This document shows positions 42,779 through 53,400 of a DNA stretch of 64,000 bases, piece after piece (within the stretch, counting starts at the first letter, position 1; the number at the start of each line of letters is the position of its first letter). The translations under genes and the position numbers were made by a program. Below the pieces are notes generated by a model that did no database searches, was not told where the DNA came from, and worked only from the letters and a program-made list of their open reading frames with translations. Source of the DNA: Alcanivorax sp. (lineage in GTDB: Bacteria > Pseudomonadota > Gammaproteobacteria > Pseudomonadales > Alcanivoracaceae); NCBI RefSeq assembly GCF_002733835.1, contig NZ_NVWY01000004.1, positions 62,001 through 126,000 of the forward strand, read 5' to 3'.

Positions 42779-43549
42779 CTAAACAGCGGAATCTGTTACC
42801 CCCTCGAGTAACGTATTGATAAGCCACTGAGGTGCATCCAGAGGCAGATCATGCCCCGCTTCAGCATGCATTTTCAGTGGCAGCTGCCAGGCGGCGGCCA
42901 GCCGCCGGGAGCAGCTGGGGCTGACCAGGCGATCCCCTTGCCCGTTAACAATGATTACCGGCACTGAATCCGGCAGCGCCACCGGTGCCCGGAAACGCAT
43001 GGCAGCCAGAAGCTGGCGCAGGCTGTTACTGAGCGAAACCGGCTGCGAGGCGGCATAGTCAGCCCATTTTTCCGCCAGGGCGTGCAGAAAATCACGTTCG
43101 CGCATATTCGAGGTAATCTCGAGGATGGCGGTCTCTTTGCGCAGGGTGTCGCGGCTAAGCACGGCCTCTCGCAACAGTCGGCGGTAATTCATGGGTCGCA
43201 AGCGCTGCCAAAAAGGACTGAAACGACTGGCACTGGTGTTGATCAGGCCGGCAAACGCGATTTCATGGGGCGCCTGGCAAAGCCACTGCACCGCCATCAT
43301 CGCCCCCAGCGACAGCGCCACCACATGATAAGGGCCACTGTGTCCTTGGGCGTGCAGTTGTTCGCGGGCATGGGCCACCATGGCCGCAATCCGCGTCGGG
43401 CTGCGTTCCTGCCAGAATTCACCGTTACCGGGCAGGTCCAGTGTAATCACCGTGTCCTGTGGCACCGCCGCCTGAAACTGCTCCGGGAACGTCTCCCAAT
43501 GCCGCTTTTCACGAACCAGGCCTCGCAATAACACCCAGGTTCTCGCCAT
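42779..43549 (-). CDS. Alpha/beta-hydrolase
   Basis: The 256-residue enzyme has an oxyanion start (VLLRGLVREKRHW), nucleophile elbow A-L-S-L-G-A-M (Ser near 100), Asp in G-Q-G-D-R-L-V-S and His in A-G-H-D-L-P-L-D. Substrate unknown. AAGGAG precedes the ATG. It lies upstream of the DUF2236 gene in the same direction, but the inverted repeat between them suggests separate transcripts. Confidence 0.8.
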   Translation of the reverse strand: MARTWVLLRGLVREKRHWETFPEQFQAAVPQDTVITLDLPGNGEFWQERSPTRIAAMVAHAREQLHAQGHSGPYHVVALSLGAMMAVQWLCQAPHEIAFAGLINTSASRFSPFWQRLRPMNYRRLLREAVLSRDTLRKETAILEITSNMRERDFLHALAEKWADYAASQPVSLSNSLRQLLAAMRFRAPVALPDSVPVIIVNGQGDRLVSPSCSRRLAAAWQLPLKMHAEAGHDLPLDAPQWLINTLLEGVTDSAV

Positions 43550-43639
43550 TTGTTATCTCCTTGGGACAATGACCCGCTTGGTAATACGGGCTAGAATGCC
43601 ACCGGCTTTCAGGATGGCAAATGGAGTTTCCTCGCGACT

Positions 43640-45067
43640 ATGGCACGTAAAACAGTAAAACGGGTTAAAACAGGTTCTGTGGAGCGACGCTTCTCCATGG
43701 CCAAAGCTGGCTTTCTGGCTGGCGCCAAGTACGCCACCGCCAGTGCAGGCACACTGTTCACCGCTAAAGACAAACGTGATGACCGGCGCAAGGAAATTTT
43801 GTCCGCCCGCGCCCAGGAACTGGTGGAAGAGCTGGGCAGCCTGAAAGGTTCAGTGGTCAAGATTGGCCAGATGATGGCGCTGTTCGGCGAGCACTTTCTG
43901 CCAGAAGAGGTCACCACGGCACTGCATACGCTGGAAAACCAGACAACGGCCCTGGAATGGCCCGCAATCGAGCGGCACCTCAAACGCCAGCTCGGTGAAG
44001 TTAAGCTGGCTGAGCTTGAGATTGAAGAGCAACCGCTGGGGGCCGCCTCGCTGGCGCAGGTGCACAAGGCCGTGCGCAAGTCAGATGGCAAGGAACTGTG
44101 CCTGAAGATCCAGTATCCCGGCGTGGCTGACGCGATTGATTCCGACATGCGTGCGCTGGTGCGCCTGTTGAAGTTGAGCCGACTGGTGCCCATGACAGAG
44201 CAATTCAATATGTGGCTCGATGAAGTGCGCGAGATGCTCAAGCGTGAAGTGGATTATGATCTTGAAGCCCACACCACCCGCCATTTTCGCGCCGCGTTGG
44301 CCGATGACACGCGTTTCGTGGTGCCGGAAATTATTCCGGAATTCTCCACCCACAACATCATGTGCATGACCTTCGAGCGTGGTATTGGCGTCAACGATCC
44401 TGCCGTCCTTGAGCTGTCCCAGACCCGCCGCAACTTTATCGGCCGCGCCATTATGGAGCTGTGCTGCCGGGAAGTGTTCGAATGGAACAAGATGCAAACG
44501 GACCCGAATTTCGGCAACTATCTGCTGCGAATTGGGGAAACCCCGGAGCAGGACCAGATCGTGCTGCTGGATTTCGGCGCCATCCGTGATTTCGACAACG
44601 AAGTGCTTGGCCCGGGCCGGGAAATGATTCGCGCCTCCTTCTACCATGACGCTGACCGGCTGATCCGGGCGCTCAACGCCCTGGATTTCCTGGCCCGTAA
44701 CGCCCCGCGCAAATTGCTTGAGGAGTTCTCCGAACTCTGCTTCGAAGCGGTTGAAGTGTTGCAGGACCCGGACCGTTTCCCGCCCCCGGCCTCCGTGCTC
44801 AATGAGAATGGCGAGTACTGCTGGGGCAGGAGCAATCTGCCCAGTCGCATCATGAATCGTGCCGGCCGCAATGCCCTCTCGGTGCATTTCGATGTACCCC
44901 CCAAGGAATTCATCTTCCTCGCCCGCAAGCTGCTTGGCGCATACACCTTTTTGCATGTAATCGAGTCGGAGGTCCGTGGCAACACCATCCTTGAGCCTTT
45001 CATTCACATGCAGGAAGAGGACGATATCGCCCTTGTTGATCGAAAAACGATCAGTCCGGGCGGGTAA
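43640..45067 (+). CDS. ABC1/UbiB-family atypical kinase (AarF-like)
   Basis: The 475-residue protein has the K-x-G-Q motif (VVKIGQMM), A-rich loop L-G-A-A-S-L-A-Q-V-H and V-L-L-D-F-G-A-I-R (DFG-like). It belongs to the ADCK/ABC1 family near UbiB but lacks a clear C-terminal membrane anchor. Related proteins act in ubiquinone or lipid handling. Strong terminator follows at 45188. Not placed with ubiE/ubiJ, so not canonical ubiB. Confidence 0.85.
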   Translation: MARKTVKRVKTGSVERRFSMAKAGFLAGAKYATASAGTLFTAKDKRDDRRKEILSARAQELVEELGSLKGSVVKIGQMMALFGEHFLPEEVTTALHTLENQTTALEWPAIERHLKRQLGEVKLAELEIEEQPLGAASLAQVHKAVRKSDGKELCLKIQYPGVADAIDSDMRALVRLLKLSRLVPMTEQFNMWLDEVREMLKREVDYDLEAHTTRHFRAALADDTRFVVPEIIPEFSTHNIMCMTFERGIGVNDPAVLELSQTRRNFIGRAIMELCCREVFEWNKMQTDPNFGNYLLRIGETPEQDQIVLLDFGAIRDFDNEVLGPGREMIRASFYHDADRLIRALNALDFLARNAPRKLLEEFSELCFEAVEVLQDPDRFPPPASVLNENGEYCWGRSNLPSRIMNRAGRNALSVHFDVPPKEFIFLARKLLGAYTFLHVIESEVRGNTILEPFIHMQEEDDIALVDRKTISPGG

Positions 45068-45187
45068 TTCCCATGATTACAGGTGCTGACAGGCCAAAAC
45101 GCTCATTTATCACCCACTTATCGGTGCGATAACCATTTGTCATTTGCCAAGCTGGCACGTGCACAATAAGGTTAGCACCCTGCTCAT

Positions 45188-45216
45188 CGGCCGGTTCACC
45201 TGAACCGGCCGTTTTT
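45188..45216 (+). terminator. Terminator between the ABC1 kinase and pntAA
   Basis: CGGCCGGTTCA and TGAACCGGCCG form an 11-base inverted repeat with a two-base centre (a stem of about 9 with a small loop), followed by TTTTT. It isolates pntAA from the upstream gene. Confidence 0.85.
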
Positions 45217-45300
45217 CGAGGCTTTCAGAGGTTTCGGGTTGCCAATATCCTCCCTCCTGAATAGCCAATTATTTGCGAACCACAGACGGGGGTAACGCAG

Positions 45301-46524
45301 GTGATTATCGGTGTTCCCAAAGAAATCTGCCCTGGCGAGCAGCGCGTTGCTTTAACGCCTGCCAATGTCAGCGCACTGCTGAAAAAACAAGGTATCGAGA
45401 TCATCATCGAGCGCGGCGCCGGCGATATTGCCGGTTATCCGGACAGCACTTATGAAGCTGCCGGAGCCAAGCTGGTTGATCGCGATGAGGTATTCTCTTC
45501 CGCTCAGGTTGTTCTGCAGGTGCAAACGCCCGGCAGCAACATCAAGAACGGTGACGAGGATCTGAACAAACTGAAGGAAGGCCAGGTGCTGATCGGTATG
45601 ACCGACCCTTTGGCTAACCCGCAATTTGCCCAGTCCCTGGCGGAAAAGAAAGTTTCCGGCCTGGCGCTTGAGCTGGTACCGCGTATTACCCGCGCCCAGG
45701 CCATGGATGTGCTGTCTTCCATGGCCATGATCGCAGGTTACAAGTGCGTGCTGCTCGCCGCGACCGAATCCCAACGCATGTTCCCCATGAACATGACCGC
45801 TGCCGGCACCATGAAGCCGTCACGCGTGTTCATCATGGGTGCCGGTGTTGCTGGTCTGCAGGCCTGTGCCACCGCCAAGCGCCTGGGTGCAGTCGTTGAG
45901 GCCTACGACGTTCGCCCTGCTGCCCGTGAACAGATCCTGTCTGTTGGCGCCAAGCCGGTCGAGCTTGATCTGGATACCGGCGAAGCGGAAGGCTCCGGCG
46001 GTTACGCCAAGGCCCAGGGCGAAGACTTCCTCAAGCGTCAGCGTGAGCTGATGACCGAAGTCGTGAAGGAAATGGACGTGATCGTCACCACCGCGGCCGT
46101 TCCCGGCGCCAAGAGCCCGATCCTGGTCACCGAAGACATGGTGAAAGCCATGAAGCCCGGCTCCATTATTGTGGATCTGGCTGCTGAGCGTGGCGGCAAC
46201 TGCGAACTGACCGAGTCCGGCAAAACAGTAGTGAAGCACGGCGTGACCATCATCGGTCCGGAAAACGTGCCCTCCTCTGTGGCGTTCCATGCCAGCCAGA
46301 TGTTTGGCAAGAACATGGAAAACCTGCTTAACCTGCTGATCGACGATAACGGCGAGCTGCAGCTGGATTTCGAAGACGAAATCGTTGCCGAAACCGTGAT
46401 CAGTCACGATGGCGACGTTCCCCAAGCCCGTCTGCGCGACATTCTGGGTCTCCCCGCTCTGGCCAAGCCTGAGCCGGAAGCCGCGGAAGAAGCGTCCGAC
46501 GCGGACAGCAAGGAGGAAAAGTAA
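45301..46524 (+). CDS. pntAA: NAD(P) transhydrogenase subunit alpha part 1
   Basis: The 407-residue soluble dI domain binds NAD(H): it starts VIIGVPKEICPGEQRVALTP and holds the Rossmann motif G-A-G-V-A-G-L-Q-A. With PntAB and PntB it couples hydride transfer from NADH to NADP+ to proton flow. Start is GTG at 45301 with a GGGGG stretch upstream. This is the three-subunit form. Stop TAA overlaps the next ATG. Confidence 0.95.
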   Translation: MIIGVPKEICPGEQRVALTPANVSALLKKQGIEIIIERGAGDIAGYPDSTYEAAGAKLVDRDEVFSSAQVVLQVQTPGSNIKNGDEDLNKLKEGQVLIGMTDPLANPQFAQSLAEKKVSGLALELVPRITRAQAMDVLSSMAMIAGYKCVLLAATESQRMFPMNMTAAGTMKPSRVFIMGAGVAGLQACATAKRLGAVVEAYDVRPAAREQILSVGAKPVELDLDTGEAEGSGGYAKAQGEDFLKRQRELMTEVVKEMDVIVTTAAVPGAKSPILVTEDMVKAMKPGSIIVDLAAERGGNCELTESGKTVVKHGVTIIGPENVPSSVAFHASQMFGKNMENLLNLLIDDNGELQLDFEDEIVAETVISHDGDVPQARLRDILGLPALAKPEPEAAEEASDADSKEEK

Positions 46525-46799
46525 TGGATTTCGTAGCCCAACTTACCCTGTTTGTGCTGGCGATCTTCCTCGGTGTGGAACTGATCACCAAAGTTCCGCC
46601 GACCCTGCACACCCCGCTGATGTCCGGTTCCAACGCGATTTCCGGTATCACCGTGGTGGGCGCCTTGATTGCGGCCGGGTCTGATTCCGGCATGTTGATC
46701 AATGTGCTGGGCTTTGCCGCGGTGGTTCTGGCCACCATTAACGTGATTGGCGGCTTTATGGTCACCAATCGAATGCTGGCGATGTTCAAGAGGAAGTAA
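46524..46799 (+). CDS. pntAB: NAD(P) transhydrogenase subunit alpha part 2
   Basis: A 91-residue protein with three helices (LTLFVLAIFLGVELI, ISGITVVGALIAAG, VLATINVIGGFMV), part of the proton channel. TAATG overlap with pntAA. Confidence 0.95.
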   Translation: MDFVAQLTLFVLAIFLGVELITKVPPTLHTPLMSGSNAISGITVVGALIAAGSDSGMLINVLGFAAVVLATINVIGGFMVTNRMLAMFKRK

Positions 46800-46802
46800 A
46801 CC

Positions 46803-48185
46803 ATGCACGTTTCTCAGAACTGGATTGATATCGCCTACTTGATTTCTGCCTGCCTGTTTGTGCTGGGCATCAAGGGGCTGACCAAGCCGAAAACAGCGGT
46901 ACGCGGTAACCTGCTGGCAGCAGCCGGTATGGGCGTGGCCGCCGTGGTAACCCTGCTCAACGAGCATATCGTTACCTACGAAGTGATCATTGCCGGCGTC
47001 GTTGTCGGTGGCCTGATTGGCGCCATCATGGCCAAGAAGGTTCAGATGACCTCCATGCCGCAGATGATTGCGCTGCTCAACGGTTTTGGTGGCGGTGCCT
47101 CCTTTGCTGTTGCCTCAGCGGAATTCTTCCGTGGTTCCGCCAACGATACGGTCTCCATCATCGCCACTGGCGCGGCCGTATTGATTGGTGCTGTTACCCT
47201 GACCGGTTCTCTTGTGGCGTTTGCCAAGCTGCAGGAGCTCATCGACGGAAAGCCCATGGGCTTCCCCGGCATGAAGCTGGTTAACGCCATCCTGTTTATT
47301 GGTTCTCTCGTCGGTATCGGCTACCTGGTGGTTAACCCGGGTAACGAAATGGTGTTCTGGAGCCTGGTGGCAGCGGCCATGGTGCTGGGCCTGTTCCTGG
47401 TGCTGCCGATTGGCGGTGCAGACATGCCTGTTGTGATCGCCCTGCTGAACTCCTACTCCGGTGTGGCAGCCTCTGCGGCCGGTTTCGTCATGGGCAACAG
47501 CGCCCTGATCATTACCGGTTCCCTGGTAGGCGCATCCGGCCTGATCCTGACCAGCATCATGTGTAAAGCCATGAATCGCTCTCTCACCAATGTGCTCTTT
47601 GGTGTAATGGCGGAAGCAGGCGACGCCGTGGACGAAGACGAAGTCTACGCCGGCAAGGTGAAATCCACCTCCGCAGACGAAGTCGCAATGATGCTGGAAA
47701 CCGCACGACGCGTGGTTATTGTTCCAGGCTTTGGTCTGGCAATGGCACAGGCGCAGCATGCTGTACGTGAACTGGCTGACACCATGGAAGCCGCCGGTAT
47801 CGAGGTGGAATACGCGATTCACCCGGTTGCAGGCCGCATGCCTGGTCACATGAACGTACTGCTGGCCGAAGCCGAAGTCCCCTACGACCAGCTCAAGGAC
47901 ATGGACCAGATCAACCCGACCTTCGAGCAGACCGACGTAGCCATCGTGCTGGGCGCCAACGACGTAACCAACCCCATGGCCCGCGAAGACAAAGGCAGCC
48001 CGATTTACGGCATGCCCATCCTCAACGTGGACAAGGCCAAGACCGTAGTTGTGGTCAAACGCTCTCTGAGCGCCGGCTTTGCCGGCCTGCCCAACCCGCT
48101 GTTCGCCAAGGACAACACCCTGATGTTGTTCGGCGACGGCAAAGGCGCGGTGCTGGATATCACCACCGCCCTGAAGGAAGGCTGA
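46803..48185 (+). CDS. pntB: NAD(P) transhydrogenase subunit beta
   Basis: The 460-residue subunit has eight or nine helices and a C-terminal NADP-binding domain with G-F-G-L-A-M-A-Q-A-Q and V-I-G-A-N-D-like IVLGANDVTNP. It completes the transhydrogenase, a main NADPH source. A terminator follows directly. Confidence 0.95.
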   Translation: MHVSQNWIDIAYLISACLFVLGIKGLTKPKTAVRGNLLAAAGMGVAAVVTLLNEHIVTYEVIIAGVVVGGLIGAIMAKKVQMTSMPQMIALLNGFGGGASFAVASAEFFRGSANDTVSIIATGAAVLIGAVTLTGSLVAFAKLQELIDGKPMGFPGMKLVNAILFIGSLVGIGYLVVNPGNEMVFWSLVAAAMVLGLFLVLPIGGADMPVVIALLNSYSGVAASAAGFVMGNSALIITGSLVGASGLILTSIMCKAMNRSLTNVLFGVMAEAGDAVDEDEVYAGKVKSTSADEVAMMLETARRVVIVPGFGLAMAQAQHAVRELADTMEAAGIEVEYAIHPVAGRMPGHMNVLLAEAEVPYDQLKDMDQINPTFEQTDVAIVLGANDVTNPMAREDKGSPIYGMPILNVDKAKTVVVVKRSLSAGFAGLPNPLFAKDNTLMLFGDGKGAVLDITTALKEG

Positions 48186-48205
48186 TCCACCGCCTTCGCA
48201 AAAAA

Positions 48206-48230
48206 AGGAGCCTTCGGGCTCCTTTTTTTT
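48206..48230 (+). terminator. Terminator after pntB
   Basis: AGGAGCC-TTCG-GGCTCCT followed by eight T: a classic UUCG-loop terminator ending the pnt operon. Confidence 0.93.
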
Positions 48231-48472
48231 GGCTCATCGCGGCTTAGAGAGAAGGCCATGATGGCGAGCCCTTCCCACGGAGTTTTGCCCAGAGCCTAAC
48301 GCCTGATGCCGGATGCCGGATGCCTGACGTCAAACCCCATAGCCTGAGAGGCTGTCGCTATTGCGGCATCTCTTTTGAGGGATGGGCAGGAGGTTCCGGT
48401 CGTCCAGCATCTGTCAGGGCGGGACAATGCGACAAGCTCTGAAGCTGGCTGATTGCTCAATTCCGCGATGAA
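48231..48472. other. Intergenic stretch with short tandem repeats
   Basis: About 240 bases between the pntB terminator and that of the next operon. It contains short tandem GATGCCG/GATGCCT units at about 48307-48327. No gene, tRNA or known element was recognised. Confidence 0.4.
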
Positions 48473-48516
48473 CACAAAAAAAGCCCCGACCGTTACCGGC
48501 CGGGGCTTTTTTTGTG
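48473..48516 (-). terminator. Strong bidirectional terminator after the DUF481 gene
   Basis: CACAAAAAAAGCCCCG (48473-48488) and CGGGGCTTTTTTTGTG (48501-48516) form a perfect 16-bp inverted repeat with an internal ACCG/CGGC pair. T-runs on both strands allow termination either way. It ends the leftward DUF481 transcript. Confidence 0.93.
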
Positions 48517-48532
48517 ACGCAGAAAAACCGCT

Positions 48533-49318
48533 CTACTGCAGGGTGTAAACCACACCGACAGAGAACGTATGATCCGTTTCCTTGGTGCCAGGCGGTACCG
48601 AGGAGTTATGTTCCAGCAAGTGGCGCAGGCGCAAGGCAAAGCTGGAATTAATCGCCGTGGTCAAAGACGTTTCAGCCCGTGTATCCGCGCCCTCTTCACC
48701 TACCTCGGTAGAGAAATCTTCCTTGAAGGTGGTGTTGTCACTGACGCGCAACTCGTACTTGATACCAATGCGGGCAATCGCATCTTCTTCCGAGTTATGG
48801 CAGCTCATATAGGTGTCCTGGGGCTCCAGGCACTTTACGCGATAACCCGGACCGATTTCGGCATCCAGGGTCTGCAGATCCGAATCAATCCAGCGGCGAC
48901 CCACACCGATGGCATAACTGGCTTCGTAGTGATACCCCGAAAAATTATCTTTCTGGTAGGTCAGCACATTGAAGAGGTAGTTCTTGGCATCTTCGCCAAG
49001 CTTACGGTCCAGCTTGTAGGAAGCGAAGTAGTTCTCATCCGTACGGTTGTATTCTTCCGTATCGGGATCCTCTTCCTTCTCGTTATTGGCATCAGCCTTG
49101 AAAGTATGACGCCATTTCTCGCTGTCCCGTGCCATATTAACGTTGGCATTGGTAGAGTCGGAATTGGTGTTGCCACGCTTGAACAACAACCCGACACCAA
49201 TATCACCAGACCACTTTGAAACTTCACTGCCCTCGTCGGTGGCTGCATCTTCTGCAGCCACCGATACCGCCGGAAGCCCGGCGGCCAGCAGCATGGCAGC
49301 GATTGTCTTACTGCGCAT
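48533..49318 (-). CDS. DUF481-family outer-membrane protein (YdiY-like)
   Basis: The 261-residue protein has a signal peptide (ends SVAAEDA), then W-S-G-D-I-G-V-G-L-L-F-K-R-G-N-T-N, the start of a DUF481 beta-barrel, and ends in aromatic VGVVYTLQ. Such salt-induced proteins are outer-membrane barrels of unknown substrate. AAGGAG precedes the ATG. Confidence 0.88.
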   Translation of the reverse strand: MRSKTIAAMLLAAGLPAVSVAAEDAATDEGSEVSKWSGDIGVGLLFKRGNTNSDSTNANVNMARDSEKWRHTFKADANNEKEEDPDTEEYNRTDENYFASYKLDRKLGEDAKNYLFNVLTYQKDNFSGYHYEASYAIGVGRRWIDSDLQTLDAEIGPGYRVKCLEPQDTYMSCHNSEEDAIARIGIKYELRVSDNTTFKEDFSTEVGEEGADTRAETSLTTAINSSFALRLRHLLEHNSSVPPGTKETDHTFSVGVVYTLQ

Positions 49319-49328
49319 GAATCACTCC

Positions 49329-50147
49329 TTAATCGTTTTTGTCGAAATGTACGTCCATCTGCGGGAACGGAATGCCAATGCCAGCTTCGTCAAAGCGACG
49401 CTTCACGGTTTCCGTGGTATCCCACAGAACCGGCCAGTAATCCGCGCTATTTACCCAGGGACGGCACAAGAAGTTAACCGAACTATCCGCAAGCTCACCC
49501 ACGACGATGGTCGGCGCAGGATCCTTGAGCACACGATCATCCGCAGCAAGAACCTCCTGCAGCACCTTTTTCACTACGGAAAGGTCCGCATCGTAAGCGA
49601 CACCAAAAACCATATCCACTCGACGTGTGGGCTTTTCCGAATAGTTGACGATATTTCCGGACATGATTGCACCGTTGGGCACGGTCAGAACCTTGTTATC
49701 CGGGCTGTTCATGATCGTCGCAAAAATACGGATTTCCTTGACCGTGCCAGAGGTTCCCCCCGCCTCCACGTAATGCCCCACGCGAAACGGCTTGAACATG
49801 ATCAGCATGACGCCCGCAGCAAAGTTACCCAGGGAATCTTTCAAGGCCAGGCCAACAGCCAGGCCGGCGGCACCCAGAATCGCAACCAGGGAGGTCGTCT
49901 CTATACCCAGTTGATCCAGGGACGCAATCACTACGAAAACGAACAGCAGAACGTGAACAATGCGCCCCAGGAAAGTGGCGACTGTTTCATCCATGCGCTT
50001 GTTCAGCAGCTTTTTTACCCAGCCACTAAGGCGGGCAACAATCCAGCTACCGACAATGAAAATAACCAGTGCCGCCGCAATGCTCCAGGCATAAGGCACC
50101 AGATTTTCATTGGCAAAGGTTTCCAGTTGGGTCAGATATTGATCCAT
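49329..50147 (-). CDS. mscS: Small-conductance mechanosensitive channel MscS
   Basis: A 272-residue protein with three N-terminal helices, the pore helix A-I-L-G-A-A-G-L-A-V-G-L-A-L-K-D-S-L-G-N-F (in part) and a C-terminal vestibule ending FPQMDVHFDKND. It releases solutes under hypo-osmotic shock. GGAGT precedes the ATG. It precedes the DUF481 gene in the same direction by 10 bases, suggesting an osmotic-stress unit. Confidence 0.93.
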   Translation of the reverse strand: MDQYLTQLETFANENLVPYAWSIAAALVIFIVGSWIVARLSGWVKKLLNKRMDETVATFLGRIVHVLLFVFVVIASLDQLGIETTSLVAILGAAGLAVGLALKDSLGNFAAGVMLIMFKPFRVGHYVEAGGTSGTVKEIRIFATIMNSPDNKVLTVPNGAIMSGNIVNYSEKPTRRVDMVFGVAYDADLSVVKKVLQEVLAADDRVLKDPAPTIVVGELADSSVNFLCRPWVNSADYWPVLWDTTETVKRRFDEAGIGIPFPQMDVHFDKND

Positions 50148-50381
50148 TAAGCGTACTCCTCATCCTGTGAGCGCGAATTATGCCCGTTCCTGCGGCAAGC
50201 CCAAGCCATGCTGATGCCACCGCGCGGGATTTTACAAAAATTTCATCCACTGGCCGCGAGACATGCCTGCCATTCCGCCACCAAGCCTGCCCAATAATGA
50301 AACCTAATGCACCTTATGGCCAGTCTGCTGCCGCCAACAATGCCCTTTTATCGCGATTCCCCCCGGAAAAAGCACCACATA

Positions 50382-50411
50382 TTGGGTATCTGCGCCCTGC
50401 CCCGCTATAAT
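50382..50411 (+). promoter_or_regulatory. Candidate metH promoter
   Basis: TTGGGT (50382-50387) and a perfect TATAAT (50406-50411) with an 18-base spacer lie 36 bases before the metH ATG. The leader would be only about 30 bases, leaving no room for a cobalamin riboswitch. Confidence 0.6.
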
Positions 50412-50447
50412 GCACGCCCCAATTTCCCGCCCTTGCCGGAGCCATCG

Positions 50448-53400
50448 ATGTCACAGAACCCGCGCGCTCAATTAACTGCCCAACTCAAGGAACGCATCCT
50501 GATTCTTGATGGTGGCATGGGCACCATGATCCAGCGCTGCCAGTTCAGTGAAGAGGAATTCCGCGGCAGCCAGTTCGCCGACTGGCCCAGCGACCTGAAA
50601 GGCAATAATGACCTGCTCAGCATGACGCAACCTGAGCGAATCAAGGCATTGCACAAGGGCTACCTGGACGCGGGCGCGGATATCATCGAGACCAACTCGT
50701 TTAATTCCACGTCCATCGCCATGGCCGATTACGACATGCAGGACCTGGCGCGGGACATCAACGTTGCCGCCGCCCGTGTCGCCCGGGAGGCCGCCGACGA
50801 AGCCTCCACACCAGACAAGCCCCGCTACGTGGCCGGGGTGCTTGGCCCCACCAACCGCACCGCCAGTATCAGCCCGGACGTGAACGACCCGGGCTATCGC
50901 AACACGAACTTTGATGCACTGGTGAACGCCTATCTGGAGGCCCTGGACGGCCTGGTAGAGGGCGGCATCGACATGGTGCTGATCGAAACCATTTTCGACA
51001 CCTTGAATGCCAAGGCGGCGGTCTTTGCGGTGGACCAGTACTGCTACGAGAACAATCTGGACTTGCCGGTCATGATATCCGGCACCATCACCGATGCCTC
51101 GGGCCGTACCCTCACCGGGCAAACCACCGAGGCCTTCTACAACTCCCTGCGTCACGCCCGCCCAATCAGCTTTGGCCTGAACTGTGCATTGGGGCCCATG
51201 GAGTTGCGTCCGTACATCGAAGAGCTGTCGCGCATTTCCGAAACTTATGTTTCCGCCCACCCCAACGCCGGGCTGCCCAACGAAATGGGTGAATATGACC
51301 TGGATCCGTTCACCATGGCAAAAGAAGTCCGCGCCTGGGCAGAGAAAGGCTTTCTGAACATTATCGGTGGTTGCTGCGGGACTACCCCGGAGCACATCGC
51401 CGCCATGGCGGAGGCTGTTGAAGGTCTGGCGCCACGCCAGCTCCCGGACATTGAAGTGGCATGCCGCCTGTCCGGCCTGGAACCCTGCACCATCGCCAAG
51501 GATTCCCTGTTCGTGAATGTGGGCGAACGGACCAATGTGACCGGGTCCAAACGATTCCTGCGCCTGATCAAGGAAGAGGACTACGATGCCGCGCTGGACG
51601 TGGCCCGCGACCAGGTGGAGAACGGCGCCCAGATCATCGATATCAACATGGATGAGGGGATGCTGGAATCCGCCGAGTGCATGGTGAAGTTCCTCAATCT
51701 GGTGGCCTCAGAACCGGAAATCTCCAAAGTGCCGATCATGATCGACTCCTCCAAGTGGGAAGTGATCGAGGCCGGGCTGAAATGCATCCAGGGCAAGGGG
51801 GTGGTGAACTCCATCTCCATGAAGGAAGGCGAAGAGGCCTTTCTTCATCAGGCGCGCCTATTGCGGCGTTACGGTGCTGCCGTGATCGTCATGGCTTTCG
51901 ATGAGGAAGGCCAGGCAGATACCCGTGAGCGCAAGGTGGAAATTTGCACCCGTGCCTACAAATTGCTCACCGAAGAAGTGGGTTTCCCGCCGGAAGACAT
52001 TATTTTCGACCCCAACATCTTCGCCATTGCCACCGGGATCGAAGAGCACAACAACTACGCCGTGGATTTCATTGAAGCGGTGGGCGACATCAAGCGCACC
52101 CTGCCCCACGCCATGATTTCCGGCGGGGTCTCCAATGTGAGTTTCTCTTTCCGGGGCAACGACACGGTTCGTGAAGCCATCCACGCAGTGTTCCTCTATT
52201 ACGCCATCAAAAACGGCATGGACATGGGGATCGTCAATCCCACCATGTTGGCCATTTATGCGGACATTCCCGAAGAACTGCGCAACGCAGTGGAAGATGT
52301 GGTGCTCAACCGCCACGAAGACGGCACCGAAGTGTTGCTGGATCTTGCCGAGAAATACCGGGGTAGCGGCGGCGAGAAAGCCAAAAAGGAAGATCTGGCC
52401 TGGCGTGAATGGGCCGTCGAAAAGCGCCTTGAGCATGCCCTGGTGAAAGGCGTTGCCGACTACGTGGAAGAAGACACCGAGCTGGCCCGCCAGAATGCCG
52501 CCCGCCCGCTTCACGTCATCGAAGGCCCCTTGATGGATGGCATGAACGTGGTCGGCGACCTGTTTGGCGAAGGCAAGATGTTCCTGCCCCAGGTGGTCAA
52601 ATCCGCCCGGGTCATGAAGAAGGCAGTCGCCTACCTGATGCCCTTCATGGAGAAGGAAAAGGAAGAGCTGGGCACCCAGGATGAAGCCAACGGCAAAATC
52701 CTGATGGCCACCGTGAAAGGCGATGTGCACGACATCGGCAAGAACATTGTTGGCGTGGTGCTGCAATGTAATGGCTATGACGTGGTGGACCTGGGCGTCA
52801 TGGTGCCTTGCGAGACTATTCTCGAGGTAGCCAAAGAAGAAAATGTGGACATCATTGGCCTCTCCGGGCTGATTACCCCCTCGCTGGAAGAAATGGTGCA
52901 TGTGGCCAGCGAGATGCAGCGCCTGGAAATGGACCTGCCGTTGATGATTGGCGGTGCTACCACCAGCCGCATTCATACCGCGGTGAAGATTGATCCGGCC
53001 TATGACAAGGCCGTGGTCCATGTTGCTGATGCCTCCCGTGCCGTCGGCGTGGCCTCCAGGCTGCTCTCCAAAACGGCCAAGGACGACTTTGTCTCCGAAC
53101 TCAAGGAAACCTACGAGGCACTGCGCGTCCGGCGCAAACAACAGCAGGTGGACCGCAGCCTGATTTCCATTGATCAGGCCCGGGAGCATCGATTCCAGCC
53201 TGACTGGAGTGATTACACGCCGCCCGAGCCCAAGGTGAAAGGCCTGAAGGTGCTGGACGATTATCCATTGGATGATCTGGTGCAACGCATCGACTGGACG
53301 CCCTTCTTCCGTGCCTGGGAGCTGGCCGGCAAATTCCCCAAGATCCTCGACGATGAAGTGGTCGGCGCAGAAGCTACCAAGCTCTACCGGGATGCCCGGG

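Noticed and set aside
50148-50447. Cobalamin riboswitch before metH
   Set aside because: A good promoter lies 36 bases before the ATG, leaving too short a leader, and no B12-box sequence was seen.
51858-53285. 475-codon leftward frame inside metH
   Set aside because: It is the antisense shadow of a high-GC gene, with a His/Gly-rich composition unlike a real protein.
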